64,000 bases of DNA, from NCBI GenBank assembly GCA_013397455.1, contig VYZB01000170.1, positions 10,900 to 74,899 of the forward strand, read 5' to 3'. Below the pieces are notes generated by a model. That model saw nothing but the letters and a program-made list of their open reading frames with translations, ran no database searches and was not told the origin of the DNA. The stretch comes from Crotophaga sulcirostris. Taxonomy: Eukaryota; Chordata; Aves; Cuculiformes; Crotophagidae. Both the position numbers and the translations under genes were made by a program. Position 1 is the first letter of the stretch, and each line of letters opens with the position of its first letter. Below are positions 14,896 to 28,830 of this stretch, piece after piece.

Positions 14896-16740
14896 GGCAT
14901 TTGAGCTTGTTTTTGAGGGCATAATCTCTGAGACTTTCTTTTTTCCCTTCTCCTCCCCCCCTCCCCAGACTTTGTTGCCCTGTCGAGCAGCTCCACAGAT
15001 GGCATGGAGCAAATGCTTGCCTCTTTGATCTCCTAGTCAAGAAATTTGGAAGTCATTCTGAATTTATGAGAATCCTGTCTGAAATAAATCTGTCTGCGCA
15101 CAGGGCCACGCTAAGTCAACCCAGAGCTGCAGGCACAGCTCACCTGAACCTCCTGGGGAAGCTCAGGATTACATCCCACAAGAGCATCGTATGATGCTGT
15201 AGCGATAAAGAGAAACTTCATGCATATTGTTGAACATGAAAAAGTCTAGACAATCTACAATTTACCAGTCAGGGTAATTGGCTAAAGGCTTAATCCACCC
15301 TGATAATCCAGTAATGGTATTGTTGGCAGGACACTGATGTAAATATCAGTCAGCAGCACTGGCAGCCACTGTCTCCTGTGATTGCTGCCATACCCAATTC
15401 CTTTTCCACAGCCGTGAGGGCTGATGGGGAATTCTCAGAGTTCTGCAGGCTTCTTGTCTTTGCTATTTTTCAAATACTGCCCATGCTCAGTTGATGACTT
15501 TCACTGCGTTTGTTGAATAGCTAATTTTTTCATCAGCTCAGAACTTTCACAAGAACATTTGTCAAGAATATCTTTTCTTTCCTGATGTACTTGTTTTCCC
15601 TGATGTGTTTTCCACATAGCTCATTCCTGCCTCCTGACACTACTGTCGCACAGCCTCCCATCTCCCTTTGATTCAAATAGCATCTGGTTTGGCAGCAGAC
15701 CTGTGCCGGCGCCGTAAGCCACCTGCCACCATGTGTGTCAACTCCAAACCTGGAGGCATTCCCTGAGCCTTTGGTGGCGCAAGCATTCACGGGCCACCAG
15801 TGTAAATGGGGCTGCAAAGATGGGGGGGCACTTCTGAGGTCAATGAGCTAAGCAAGGTTTGATGAATACCCACACACCCCCTTTCTGCAGGGGTATTTTT
15901 ACTGCGTGTCCATTTGCCCTGTGGGGATGACAGAGGGGGAGCTGGGGCACACGCACTGTCACAGCAGCAGAGGTAGGGAAGGATGGACGGACAAGTTCCC
16001 CTCCAAACATGGCTCTTCCACCACTGCAGCGTTTCATCCCCTTTGGTGGCCTGTTGATGTTTTAGAGCATGGCTGGGCTTTCAACACAGCCTGTCTAAAA
16101 TGATTGTCTAGTTGTGTACAAAGCCCATTGATAGAGTCACCTATCCCATTCTTGTTACTTCCTTCTCTTTAACTCGTTCCCTCCATTTACCTTGGTAAAA
16201 GGGATTATTTTCAGCTGGTTTGACAGCTGAACAGCTCTGTTCCTATAAGCCTCTGCAGCACCAGGCACAAATGAATCCTCCTGGCTACTGGAGTCTCCAG
16301 GGCTTAATTTAAAATAGAGTCATCCTTGCTCACGGGATGGCCACTCACTTGTTTCTGATTGCTGGCCTTGTATGTTTAGTCCAGGGACTAATAGCTGAGT
16401 TAGTTGTGTCTTTCTGTGCGTCACCACCAACTCATGCCCTGTGTATTGTCTGTACAACTACCTTCAGTCCAGTTGTGGATGTGTAATTGATTGGAACTCA
16501 GAGAATGATTCCCCTGATGACCAAAGCAGGAACACCCTGGGAATTGCTTTTCTGCAGCGGGATTGACTCTGCACTGCCAGCAGAAGTATTTAAAAAAGCA
16601 TATATAATAATATATATAAACTTATTCTGCTCACTGAAACCAGCCAAGATGGCTGTGAATCCTCAACGCTGTTCTTAAGGCAGCCTCTAATGGCTTTTTT
16701 GAGCATTGGGTTGTTTTTTTTCTACTCAGAAAACAATGGA

Positions 16741-17090
16741 AGAAGCACAGTTCCGCTGCAAACAAAACCTGAACGTGCTCGAACTTACATGTGAAATATC
16801 AAAGAGCGCCTATTCAGTACACATTGCCACCCTTCCGTTCTACTGCAAACACCTCGTCACGGCCGAGAGACTTTGGGAAAACTATATATAGTGTGTTCGG
16901 CCGAATGTCACCCTTGTAATTATCCCATAGCTCCGGCTCCACGGTGTTGCGGCGAACAAATCCAACTTTAATTGTTCGTGATCTCTATCGGAGCAGACAT
17001 CGGGTTTGAGTTCAGCTGGTACGGAGTCAGGAGGAATAAACACGAACCTACAGTAAGATCAAAGCAGCGGAGAGGTGCGCATGTGCTAAT
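16741..17090. promoter_or_regulatory. CpG-rich intronic element with TATA-like palindrome and two TCF/LEF sites
   Basis: By hand count 21 CpG dinucleotides lie in about 350 bp, within an intron where CpG is otherwise rare (the following 110 bp has none). It contains CTATATATAG at 16882-16891, TCF/LEF consensus ATCAAAG at 16798-16804 and 17058-17064 (the latter as AGATCAAAG), and a donor-like ACA|GTAAGA at 17053. It may be a conserved enhancer or an internal promoter; TCF7 is known in mammals to use a second promoter producing N-terminally truncated proteins. No coding similarity is evident. Confidence 0.4.
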
Positions 17091-20000
17091 AATAATAGCT
17101 TATGAAAGCTCATATTTTCCTTCAACAACATCCTGTCATTTGTGTATTAGCTTTGAAAAGGGTAAAAAAAAAAAAAATTCAGTGTAATTTACTTCAGCAA
17201 AAAATGAGATAAGGCAGATACTGGATTGCAGCAGCTCATGTGTGGTTTGCTGCGAGGATTGTACATGCACCACGTCCTCCAGTGCATGTGTGCGTCGAGT
17301 GTGCAGAGGCTGAGCTGCCTGTGACCGAAGTACCATTGTTATCTGATTTTTATATACAGTCTGTGACAATGTGATGCAGAAAGGAGGGTGAGGTAAACAG
17401 TCTCAAAGCCGGTAACCGCATCCACACCTGGTGCACCTCGATAAAATGTCTGTAAACAGTTTGTATAGAGTGAGGTTACGGCAAGGCTGGGGATGTCTAA
17501 CGGCTCCTGGCGACCCAGGCGAGCACAAGGAGGGAAACACAGAGCTTTGGGGATGGTGGGGATGTCGGGGTGGAATAGCCTGGGGGCAGCTGGTGTAATT
17601 AAACCCAGGATTTTGCCCTTCCACAGCTGTGGCTCTGCAGGTCAGCTTGCCAGGCAGCGTGTGGGACGAGCAGAGCGTGGTCGGGGTGGCCGTGCCAGGG
17701 AGACACCTTGAGACAGCTCAGTGATGGCAGGGCCAGACAACTGTGATTGCCCCTCCACGTGATGTGACCTACTTAGGAAGCACTGGTCAGCCCTCCACGC
17801 TGGGCACAACACTGACCGTTTCCTCTGTCCTCTTATTTCACATTTTCACTATCAGCTTCTTAATCTAGTGCAGCAGCTTGCACCTCTGGTGGGGTTTTGC
17901 CGTGCCTGGCACTGGGATGCCTGGCAGGCTGTGGGGGACCAGGACCTGAGAAACCGCAGGAGAGCCGTGATGGGTGATGCTGGCCACCGGGAAGGAGACA
18001 GTGTGTGTTTTGAATTTGTCTTTCACGTTGCATGCTGTGGTTGTTGACATTCGGCTGTGCCTGTAGTTCTCTCTGCAAGCAGGAAAGGGTTTGGGGTTTT
18101 GGTGAAGAGGAGGAAGGCTGACAATAAAAGGTGGCAAAGTGGCCCACTAAGTACCAAAAATGGGCTGGCTGAGGAAGGAGAAGGTTATTCAGAGAGAAAA
18201 CTGAGGGGAAGAGGACAAAAAAGGAGCAGGTACAGGCAAGGTCGCAGTCTCTGCTCTTTCTGCACAGGCGCCGTGTCTTTAGGTACCACCATCTCCCTGG
18301 GGAAGGTGGGATGGTGGCTGTAGGGTGATAACAACAGTGAGCAGTGGCTGCATTGGGAAGGTGTTTTTCAGGGTTTCCAGGCTGAGCTAGAGTCTATCCA
18401 AATTCTGCAGCGGCTGAAGCGCAGCAAACAGGGACTTGTTAAGAAAGTGGAGCAAATAATAACGATCCGTCTGTTTAATGCAGCTGAAAGGCATACTTCA
18501 AAGATAGTGTTATCCTAAAAAAGCCCGAGTATAGAGGGGAATATACTTGATCGTGGCTTCCAAGTTTTGATGGTAGCTTTGTAAGTAGGTCAGCAAACGG
18601 TAATATTTAAATTAATTCCTCTTTCTGGCAACTAGATGGAAATGTAGGTCTGGAAATGGGTAAATGTAGATTCTCTTCCCAGCTCTGCCACTCTGACAAG
18701 TCACTTCATCTTCTTGTGCCTAAGGGAAGAATACACCTTTGGGCTCTGCCCAGTAATCATCAGCCAAATGCTTCCCCACCTATCTAAAGGGTTTTAGAAT
18801 ATGTGATTGAAAAGTGCAAAGTGTTATTAACATTGAATTAATGTCTGCCATTACAATATGTAATGGACTATTTCTGCACACACCCCATTTCCTCCTGCTC
18901 GAATGTTTTGTCAGACAAGTCCAAGTGTTTACCAGCTTTATAGCTGGCCTAAAAAGAGCGAGCGAGCTGTGACTGCTGGTAGCTGGTGGAGCTGCCAGGC
19001 TTGTTTGCAGGATGGGATGTTCTGGGTGTGGGAGCTGGCAGCAGAGCAGAGCCACCAGCACCCAGCCGTGGCCTTGGCTGTTGGCAGCGGGGTCGGGGTG
19101 GCCACGCTGCCCCAACACCAGGCGCCCCTGAGCTGCCAAGCGCATCTCATGTGAAGCCTGTGCACCCATAGCTCCGTACCGGAAGGCAAGGTGCCTTCAC
19201 CGTGGGTGCTCGGTGGGTGCAGAAGTGCCACGCTTCCTGCCGGGGGTGGAGAGGACCAGGCTGGTCTGTGAAAGCAAGGGGGGACGCGCTGCCGGAGCAC
19301 CTCCCTTTACCTCTTTTCTGGGAGCGGAGAGTTGCAGCCCTCCCACCGCCTGCACATCGTCAGCCAACAGCAGCATCCGCGCTCACCCGGGCAGAGCAAC
19401 ACCACCCAGTGCAAACTGCTTTAATTTCTAACTTGTCTAAATATATTGATTTTCTCTGTGTTGCTGACCCACAGCTGTACTTAAGGATATAAGCCTAGAC
19501 CTTTAAAGGCAATGTTTCGGTTGTCTGCTCATCCTATCAGACAGAAATTCCCTGCCTGCTGGTTGCTCTTGCCCACTGCATTGGGTTCGCACACAAGTGC
19601 TCAGCAGCCCCACTTCACTTCTCATTATCACACCCTGCACAGACATTTCACTTCTTTTCTAAAATATCTTAACGTGTGGTGTGGGTTACTGTCTAGACTG
19701 CATCACTTGAACCAAATATATTCACTAATATAATATATTATTAGAGCTCACTAAAAGTAACAGACAAAGTACATTTCTTTGTTCACTCCCTAATTGTTTG
19801 TTCATTAGCTTGCTTGCTGATTCATAAAATATGAAAACCTCCAATAGGGTATCTAGTCACTAGTGCAAATTAGCTAGTTTCTAATGTACATAAATAAATT
19901 ATAACCCTGCATTTACAATTTGCCTTTAGTACAAGCGCTGTGCGGAAGGGCTTTATCTCATCGGGAAAGAATTGGATCTGCTGCTATGCACACAAAATGA

Positions 20001-21725
20001 CAAGTAAAGGCAGAAGCTGGGAGTGCTGTATCCTACACTTGCAAAACACATTAGTGGCAAAAATGATCTCTTCACTGGTGGGTAGTCTGTTTTCTTCAGC
20101 TCAGAAGCTGGAATATGACATCCTTGGGTACCTGCCCTTGTAGCTAGGGCTGGACATTGAGCTGGTGTGAACGGACATGGTCTGCATACTGGCAGCAGTT
20201 GGGAAAGCCCTGAAGTTTTCATTATCCCAGGGCTCTGTGTTTTCCTCTAATTTATGTGATCCACTTTGGTTCTTTCTCTCCAGCAGAAGCTCTTCCTACT
20301 TTTTGGCTATTCTTGTGGCTTATGAAATTGGTCCCGTGTCCTCAGATTCCTTAGAAACTTACCTCCAGGTAGGACTTGCCCATGTGCAAGATGCCCAGGG
20401 GATCTAAGATCATCTTCTTACAGTGCGTTTTTTTCTAGCATATAGAATTCTGTGGCAGGGAGTGTAATTCTCTAATACAATGCAGAGATATAATTCTTCA
20501 CTTCTTTCCATACCGCAATTAACATGCTCGTCACAAAGGGTATCATTCTCTAAAAATAGTGACTTTTTTAGATAAAATTCTGAAGGCAGCTGTTTAATGT
20601 CTGCGTATTTTACTGGTTTAATCCCTTTTCAGTTCTGTAATTCTCTTAAATAATGAGTACAGGCTATCTGGGATAAGCTCACAGTACAAGTTGTGGCTCA
20701 CGCTGCACAACCTGTCTACGAGAGAAGTTTGCGCTAGGGCAGCTTCCCCACCAGTGGGTCAGGGTCCCACGGAGAGAGGACCAAAATCCAAGCAGCACAA
20801 CCTGTATTTTAGTTATTAAAAACTCAGGTCTTGTCTGATTTGTTTGAGCACTAAGGATTTATGGTCATAAATGCCTTGTGTTGCTAAATTGATGGGTACT
20901 GCCTCTTCCATGGGCAACATTGCCAAAGTCCTCACTGTGGGGAAGGACCTGCAGGTGCTCACGTAGGTAAATGGTTTCACATAAATGGATGGTCTTGTCA
21001 AAACCAGCCTAATAATTTGTACCTAAAATTATTTGTATGTATTTGTGTTTGCGATTGTTGGATTTATACATGCAAGATCAAGGACTTAGTTTGTATTTTT
21101 TTTCTGTTTAATACATAAAAGCTTTATTGAGGTCTCTGCTGCATAAATAAGTCCTGTTGAATTTGAATAGCAACCACTCATACGCCTTTCTTGAGCACAC
21201 CTAGGTACTCATAAAATTTCAATATCTATGATAAACTGAAGGGTATTCCAGCAGGTCAGGATACAACATTTAAAATGATGGGTTACCAGCAATTTAGGCT
21301 CAACAAATGTGTATTTTTGACAGATTGAAGTATACACTTTCTCAGCTTCTTTCACTGCAGTTGATGAAACAGAGATTAGGATGATGTGGGGTTTGTCTCT
21401 TCGGTTATTTTACCTCAGTACTGCACCATTACTTTAACTGACTTTACCTCAAAGCCTGTCAAACTTCCTTTTCTTTGCTAAATTTGCTCATGTATTCTCC
21501 ACTTGCTCACATGCCCAACACCCCAATCTCTGACAGACTTGGGGAGAACCCTGCTCAGAGTCCTGTCATTGGTTTCTCTGTCGTTACGTGTCTGAAATGT
21601 TCCCAGGTGATAACCCTGGTGCACCTCATCGCTGCAGCAGGCCAAGGCTCTTCCAGACATTGAGCACTGGCACTTAGGAGGGGACTTCATCCACAGACAG
21701 AGTAGTGAAAGCTAAATGCCCATCC

Positions 21726-21797
21726 TGAAGACATTTTAGGACCTCCATAGTATCATAAGGGATCATTTCTCTTGCACGTTTTGAATTTGAAAATCCT
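21726..21797 (+). repeat. 72-bp inverted repeat, left arm
   Basis: From TGAAGACATTTTAGGACCTC to TTTGAATTTGAAAATCCT this arm is the reverse complement of 23237-23308 with one mismatch (71/72). Flanks do not match. The arms enclose 1439 bp with no recognisable transposase or coding frame. No target-site duplication is visible outside the arms. Confidence 0.85.
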
Positions 21798-21889
21798 AAG
21801 GCACAATTCGTGTGGTCTGGGAGCTGGCAGGGGTTATGGTGCGTTCTCCACATTCACCAGGAGCCTGCAATCTGCTGTGCTCTAAGTGT

Positions 21890-21936
21890 AGGGCAGTTAG
21901 ATCATCAAAACAAAGGGCAGTTAGATCATCAAAACA
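21890..21936. repeat. 24-bp tandem duplication
   Basis: AGGGCAGTTAGATCATCAAA plus ACAA is repeated immediately (21890-21913 and 21914-21936). It lies about 90 bp inside the left arm of the 72-bp inverted repeat. Confidence 0.9.
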
Positions 21937-23236
21937 TTTGGAATCTTGCTTTGCAAAGTTGGGGGCACCTTTGCCCCTTGGTTTGACACTGTCCGGGTTT
22001 CAAATGAGTTTTTTCTTGCTTGATCAATCATGGATTTCTGTCATTTTGTCAGTATTGTGCTTCAACAATAAAAGAGAATTAGTTCTAGATAATTAACCCA
22101 CAAATCTCTAATCTCTAGTTTATGAAGGAAAAGTACAGGAGTGGTAAAATCTCGTCAGTACCAGTACGTGATGCTGCAAAGGCCTGCAGAACAACTCCGA
22201 ACGGCGTCATTCAGAAATTCTCTTTCATCTTCATCTCATTCTGCTTGAATTTCTTCATTTAATTGTTCAAATCATTGGCTGCACTCAGGTTCTTACATTG
22301 TTGGTTTGCTGTGCGTGTAATACTATCCAGGTCTCTTTGCAGATGACCAGATTAAGTAAAAGAAAATGAATTATGCTTATTTCTGTGCTTTAGGTGTTTT
22401 TTCATGTGTACTGCCCTATGCAAAACAAGGAATATAATTCTTTAATGTTTTCTTTAGATCCTAACTCTAATCCAGCCTCTCCAGCTCCACCTGACTTACA
22501 TGTGAACATAATTTTCTTCGCTGTACAATTTTTCCACGTGATTGAAGGTGAAGGTTCTTGAAAGTTCTAGATCAACATCTCTTCTTTTAGGTTGCAATCA
22601 TTATTACTTTTTCTGTCCATTGAGTTCTCTGCCTCCCTCTTGGTATTAGGAGTAATTGGGGTGCTGATATTTTCTGTTGCTTGAGTTTTTGTGACCACTA
22701 GAAATTGCTTTCCAAGGCCACCACACAGCTCCCTGAAGAAGACAATTTTCATTCACTGCTGGTTCTGTCTGGATTCAGGATGACTGTAAGGCAAAATATT
22801 TTACTGTAGATACTGAGAGTTTTAAAGTCCTCAAGCAAGCTTGCATTTAAAAGGAAGAGTTGCTAAATTCAACACATGTAATTGACATATAATTTGAAAT
22901 AATAGCTTTACAGCAGTGTCTGCGTAGAATTTGACCTATATATTCCTTAGAATTGGTGACCATGTGGAGGAAGGAGAGAGCTTGACCCAGCTTGACATTC
23001 AGATCCCAGAGGAAGGCTGCATGACTAACATTAAAAAAAAGCCATTTAATTTAAGGCTGGGAATTGCATCATGAAATCACAAGCTGACAACCATGGAACC
23101 TGATCTGGGCATTTTTAGGAGCCATTCCATCTGAATTAAGAAAAAATAGTTAACAGGTTTCTTTTGGAAAGCAACTGTAAATATATCAACTTCTAATCAC
23201 TTCACTTGGTTAAGGGCACCTCTTCTGCAGATGAAG

Positions 23237-23308
23237 AGGATTTTCAAATTCAAAACGTGCAAGAGAAATGATCCCTTTTGATACTATGGAGGTCCTAAAA
23301 TGTCTTCA
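23237..23308 (-). repeat. 72-bp inverted repeat, right arm
   Basis: Starts AGGATTTTCAAATTCAAAAC and ends CCTAAAATGTCTTCA; reverse complement of 21726-21797 except for one base. See the left arm. Confidence 0.85.
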
Positions 23309-26300
23309 CTGTTGCCAGGTGGTGGTGATCCTATTTTTTCACAATACCTCTACATAAAATTATCCCAATCCCACAAACCGTATCATTTCATGGATGTTCT
23401 GCTGGCAGAGAGGCCTCTAAGGTTTTAGAGACTTGAATGGAGGCAGGTGCCTTTTTTGTCTTCCAGGCTTCCCAGAAATCCTAGTGATGCTGTGGGGTTT
23501 CTCCTGTCCTTGGAGGAACTGCCCCCCTTGGGAGAAGATAGAGTGACAGTGGGGGTAGTTATTTGCATGTTCCTGGGGCAGAAGACTGTGTGTCCAGCAC
23601 ATTCTTCTCCTGCATCTCTGGGCCACTCTGTCCTCTCCATTTTCCCATTCTTGGCTCAGTGACAGCAGGTAGATCACACACGAAGGGAGGAGGTGCAGCA
23701 GCACAGTGGTGCTTACAGAACAGGGAATTAAGCCAGTGACACCAGTATCCCGAGTACCAAACTCCCCAGGGAGCAAATGAGGTCGGTGCCTAAGGACAGC
23801 AGCATCCTCGGGTACCACACTGGGGTTCTACTGTTTCCACAGCCCCACCCATTGCCCTGCATTGTAGCATAGCATATTCTTGATCAGCTTTATGGAAAAG
23901 ACTGTTTTCTATCAATTGTTTCGTTCTCTGTGTTTCATATGCGTGGAATGTCCTGACTTCCATATGTAGCAGAAGTGGCCTTTGGGGTCATCACTTTGGT
24001 TGTATGACATAGTGCATTATTTAGGGGGATTCACCAGGCTGTATCACCGTGCCCACTGGTGTACTTGGTTAAGATATAACATGTGCTGTGAGCATCAGAT
24101 CGGGAGAGAGCAGAAAAGGAGCAAAATGTTGCTACTCTGATGTATTTTTTAAAGCTCTGCTTCTTAAATGGTGAGCAGAGTACGCTGAGAGCTGGTCGCT
24201 GCTCTCCTGCTCCCTTCAACAACAGGTTCACAGAGATTTGATTTTCCCTTGCAAAGACAATGAGTAAAATCAGCTGGAAAAGAGGGGGGAGTCAGCTCTG
24301 CTCTCTGGTGGAGAGAGCATGGGTGAAGTGTTTTCCCAAGTGCTGGGGCCACCACCAGTTGAGGAGATCCGAGCTAATGCTGGGTCACCCAAAAATATGC
24401 CCGGAGAGAGGGAGGGGAGAAGCTTGAGCTGCTGTAATCACAGGTAGGAGTGGAAATGCCTGGAAACGATCCATCAGCAACGGGTGGGCCTCTCCTTGGA
24501 AAGGCTGGGAATAACTCCTGTGCCCCACCAGCAAATGTGTGCTGACATGGTCTGGTACAGTGCTTTCCTTTTCAGCCTATCTAATCGTCTCAGCAACACA
24601 TTTATATGGATATTTATATAAAAATCTGTTTTTATGTTTCGTTTCCAAGCCACCACACATGGATTTACTTGTGAGTAATGGATGAGTCGGCAGGGTATAA
24701 GTGCTCATTACTCACAGGGAGCGTGCAGGGAGGTACTTGGAGCTGTGGCGAGGGCCGGGTGTATCCCCAGTTCATCCCGTCCCTGAACGCTGGGCATCAC
24801 CGCCCGGAGCACCCGCACTGCTGATGCTGCAGGAGCTGGGACAAGGAGCTCAGCTCACCTGTCCCTGTTTTTTTGGTTTGTCATTGTAAACTAAGCCTAG
24901 ACCATGTCATAGAGTGCAAGGCAAAGATAAAGTCTAATTTCTGCATCTTCTGCCTTCCACTGCTGTTTGTGGAAGGGAGGTGACAAGTGACATTGGGTAG
25001 CCACAAACTCTCTTAAATGAGGATTACATTACCTACAAAGAATGTAGGCAAGCCAGATTGAGTGGTGCAACTTTCTGAACAAAAGACTAGCAACCAGTTT
25101 TAATGAGAGTATCTGGTCATTCACAAATTGATTCACCTTCTTTTCCCTCAGTCAGATCTTTCTGTTTAAAGCACCTGCTAAAAAGGGAGCAATATATTCA
25201 AGTGTCTGGGTGGTAAAAAGTGGGTTTAGAGCCCTGGGCTTGCTCTCCGTTCTTTAGCCAATGTACAGAGCAAAGAAAAGGCTCCCATAGCATGGGAAGC
25301 CAGGAGCAGAGATGGGGAATTGGGATCTGTGCCCTAGAGCCTGAAGTACCCAGTCTGCAAAATCTCATGCTGTGGGTTGGGTGGAAAACCAGAGCGATAA
25401 TTGAAGCAGAGAGACTGAATTTAGGAACAGAGCAGAACAAATTAACGTGCGGTCCTGGAGGGTGATTATTCCTGCTTCTGTGCCTGAGAATGCCTGGGCT
25501 CATCCCATATCACAGAGATGCACAGAGGGAGGGAGGTGAAGGATTAGCTTCTCCTTCTGTTCAGAATACAGTCTAGACCAACCCTAGCCAGACCAGAAAG
25601 ACAACATGGCATGGAAATCAAAACACAGGCTCCTCTTTCGCTAATGGTACACAGGATACAGTGGGGCCAGTGTGAGGTTTTTTGCTTGTGGTCGAGAATT
25701 TAACTTTCTTTTTTCTGAACGTGCGCTAACGTAAGACACTTTGGGGGTGAGGGTTTCAAATGAAACAGGATTCTGTGCATGCAGAAGTTGCTTGTTTGCA
25801 AATACAGTGATGTGAATTTAAACCCCTTGTGGTTTACCATGGAAAATACAGACATGGTGTTTTTCACCCAAACTTTGCTACACTCAGACTGAAGGCAGAG
25901 GAGACCGTGTAGCTCAAGCAGTGAAGAATTTCAGTTTTGAAACTAAAATCAGCTTCCTCGGTGTGCGCGCAGACGAATACAGATAAACACAGACACACAC
26001 ACACGCTGCTGCAGGGTGATTTCCTCGTACCGTTTTTGTTTGCCGGGCGGTTGGGTTGGTAGCGAGCAGCAGCCTGTGGCCACCTCGGAGCTGTGGGTGA
26101 GTGAAGCTCTGACATCCCAGCCTTGGAGCAAGGGGTTTGCGTGGCAGGACCTCACTGCAGCCGTGGGAGGGAGTCAGCACTCGTCTGGGGGTTGCCTGAG
26201 CTGTATTCTGTGCAAACTGAACAGGCAGTTAGCCTCTACATGTCTTTGTAGACTACTTGAAGTCTTTGTAAGTCTTTAATTTATAAGTGCTTTCCCAGAA

Positions 26301-28770
26301 ATCAGGCATTAAAATTTTCCTCGCCTTTGCTCATAGAAGACCTAAACACTTTAGCATCCCACATGGATGACAGTGTTTTCCCACCGTGAATGCAGCAAGG
26401 AAAAGGTAGGATATGGCCCTTCTGCAGGAGCTAAGAAAGCCAGGAAGAGTTACTTGTGCACAGGACTCATCCAGGCTGCCTCTGCTCTGCTGCCAAACGC
26501 ACTGGAGATCAACATCTAGGGAGTAAAGCCCAAAAATACAAGGAGGATCAGGAGTCCTTTCGTGTCCCTTAGCAGCACAGTTAGGGCTGCTACCTGTTTT
26601 CCAGTGACTTGTGCCTGTGAAAGGAAGGGCAGGATGTGAGTCTGAGTGGTGCAGTTATTTGTTACTTAAAAATTAAGGGGAAAAAGTATGGCTGACCAGA
26701 TCTACAGTGCATCGTCTGAAATGGCAAGTTTCTGCTTTGTGACTGGGAAAAAAGCAGTATCTCCCAGTACAGACTGTGCAGAGGACGCTTGGATGTATTT
26801 ATCATTACGCATTAATGGGGTGGGTGAGAAAATTGCCTTCCACATTTGTAATTGCTTTTACTTTTGATTCCTCCTGTGGTGTTGAAGGTTTACAATCTGT
26901 AACACAACATGTTCAGTCAACCTGCCCTGGAGGAAACAGATTTCATGTGTAGTTGGTGCAGGGACACACGGTGAGCTGAATACAGAGCATCAGCTACAAC
27001 TGGGAGAGCCAAGACATGAGCATTTTTCACATGGCAACAATTTTGTGAGGACTTTGCTTGAATGTACAATTTAGCAAAAAAATTAAATCTGGTTTTGATT
27101 TAGAATGAGATGTGTTAGGGCTAAGCTTTGGGCTGGTAGAGATCTATGAATAAGCACAAACTGCAGCTGGAAGTGAGCCTGGGAACCAGGACAGAGCACT
27201 GATCCACACGGGGGTTAGGGCTGCTGGGAGGCACTGGGTAGGAGGGGAAAATTTTAGGATTAAGATTTGGCTGAGAAAAGCTGCTTCTCAGTTCCCAGGA
27301 TACAGTACTTAACTGGTGTTTTCTCCCTGACCTTTACCCAATACCTTGAGCCTTGGTCACCAGTGCCTTGCTGGCTGTGGTTGGCAACGTAGCCTGAGGG
27401 TGCTCAACAGTTCTCAGGTGGCTTCAGTGACCTCCTGTAGAGCAATCTCAGTGGTTTCACCTGGTTCAAATTCTAATCTGGGATTGCCAGCCCAGCCATA
27501 GTAATGTCTCCCTCTTCCCAAAACTAAATATACTCTGAGATTAATAATGACTCCAGATGTGACAGTGCATTCAGAGTCCACCATATCATCTGCTGAAGTC
27601 AAACTCTAACCCTGACCTCAACCTCAGCCCTTTCACCGCTCCTGTGACTGCTGGTGACCCCAGATATCAAAGGAGTCACAGATTCAGTCAACATGAGCTT
27701 TCAGTTTTGGTGCTGTCTCCTCCAAATCCCTTTATTATCCTGTCGCATCACTTCTTCTGATAAAACTATAATTCTCATCCTTCCCAAACTCATGCAGCCA
27801 TCACCAGTCCCAGAAGAAACTGGTCTCAAAGAGCACCACGACTTCTCCCCTTACTTTGCTCATCAGCCTGTACTCAACCTTCTCATGACCTGACTTCATC
27901 TGTTCATCCTGGTTTGTAATCCTAACGCCTACTGCAACCTCAACACCTTTGCTTTCCCCTTGTCAGACACTAACCCTAACCAAAGCTCTCACCCAAGCCA
28001 TAAAGATGCAAGTTATATTCAACCTGCCTTAAAATGGGGTCCCGATGGCGCTGCTACAATGCTTTTTTTTGGTAGAAACCACACTAAGATCCCATGAGCT
28101 GGGACTGGCATCGGGTCTGGGGTTAATATTGTTCTCCAAATTAAGTTCAGGGTTTAGTTTAGGCTCGCATTTCACAGGAGCCTTGAGCTGGGAAAAAAGT
28201 GGGAGGGGGCTGATGATGTGGAAAACCTCTGGTCAAGGGTGCTGTTTTCCCGAGCGAGTGGGTCAGGGAGTGTCCTGTCCCACATTTACCTGCCTGCTGT
28301 CACATGGATAAAATAAAAATTGGTGCCATAGGTGCATGGTCTGACAAAAGACTTCCTTGGGAAAAACAGGCTTCAAGGAAGAATATCTGATGTCGTCACT
28401 GTGAGATGACTGGGCTAGAACAGTTTCCTTAATTAACCTCCTGTAAATAAGGTGCTTTGATGGACTGCAGCTTAGCAGTGGTGCAGAGATCTATTTCTGA
28501 GGAAATTCTTCTGAATTCCAGAAGAGGTAAAGATGCTTTGACTGCAAAGGTACTGTATCCAATAATAGCTCTAAAGTTCGCAAGCAAATCTTTGATCTCT
28601 TCTGTTTCATGACTCCACATCCCTTTTGAAAGACAGCTGAGTCTTCAACCCCCACAGAAAAATTCAGCTGTTTTTTTCCTTATCTTGCTTACAACATATG
28701 CAGGCAGGTGGCTGTTCCTGAGGGAATGACCTTCCCTTCTTTACACCTTGGTGACAAATGCTAAAGAAAT

Positions 28771-28830
28771 AGGAGTGGAGTGGAGTGGAATGGAGTGAAA
28801 TAGAGTAGAGTAGACTAGAATAGAATAGAG
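28771..28830. repeat. Pentanucleotide repeat (GGAGT/AGAAT type)
   Basis: About 60 bp of GAGTG units grading into AGAAT/AGAGT units (AGTGGAGTGGAGTGGAATGG, then TAGAATAGAATAGAG). Typical avian purine-rich microsatellite. Confidence 0.9.

Noticed and set aside
17493..17525. MSNGS peptide resembling LEF1 MSNGSLSPP, considered as a missing linker exon
   Set aside because: Similarity stops after five residues on both sides and no suitable splice sites bracket it.
21726..23308. Interpretation of the inverted repeat as a known hAT, piggyBac or mariner transposon
   Set aside because: Arm ends do not match those families' termini, no target-site duplication is visible, and there is no transposase remnant.
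27414..27602. 62-codon minus-strand frame with a protein-like composition
   Set aside because: No family recognised, single short frame, and lies in the region with telomere-like words.
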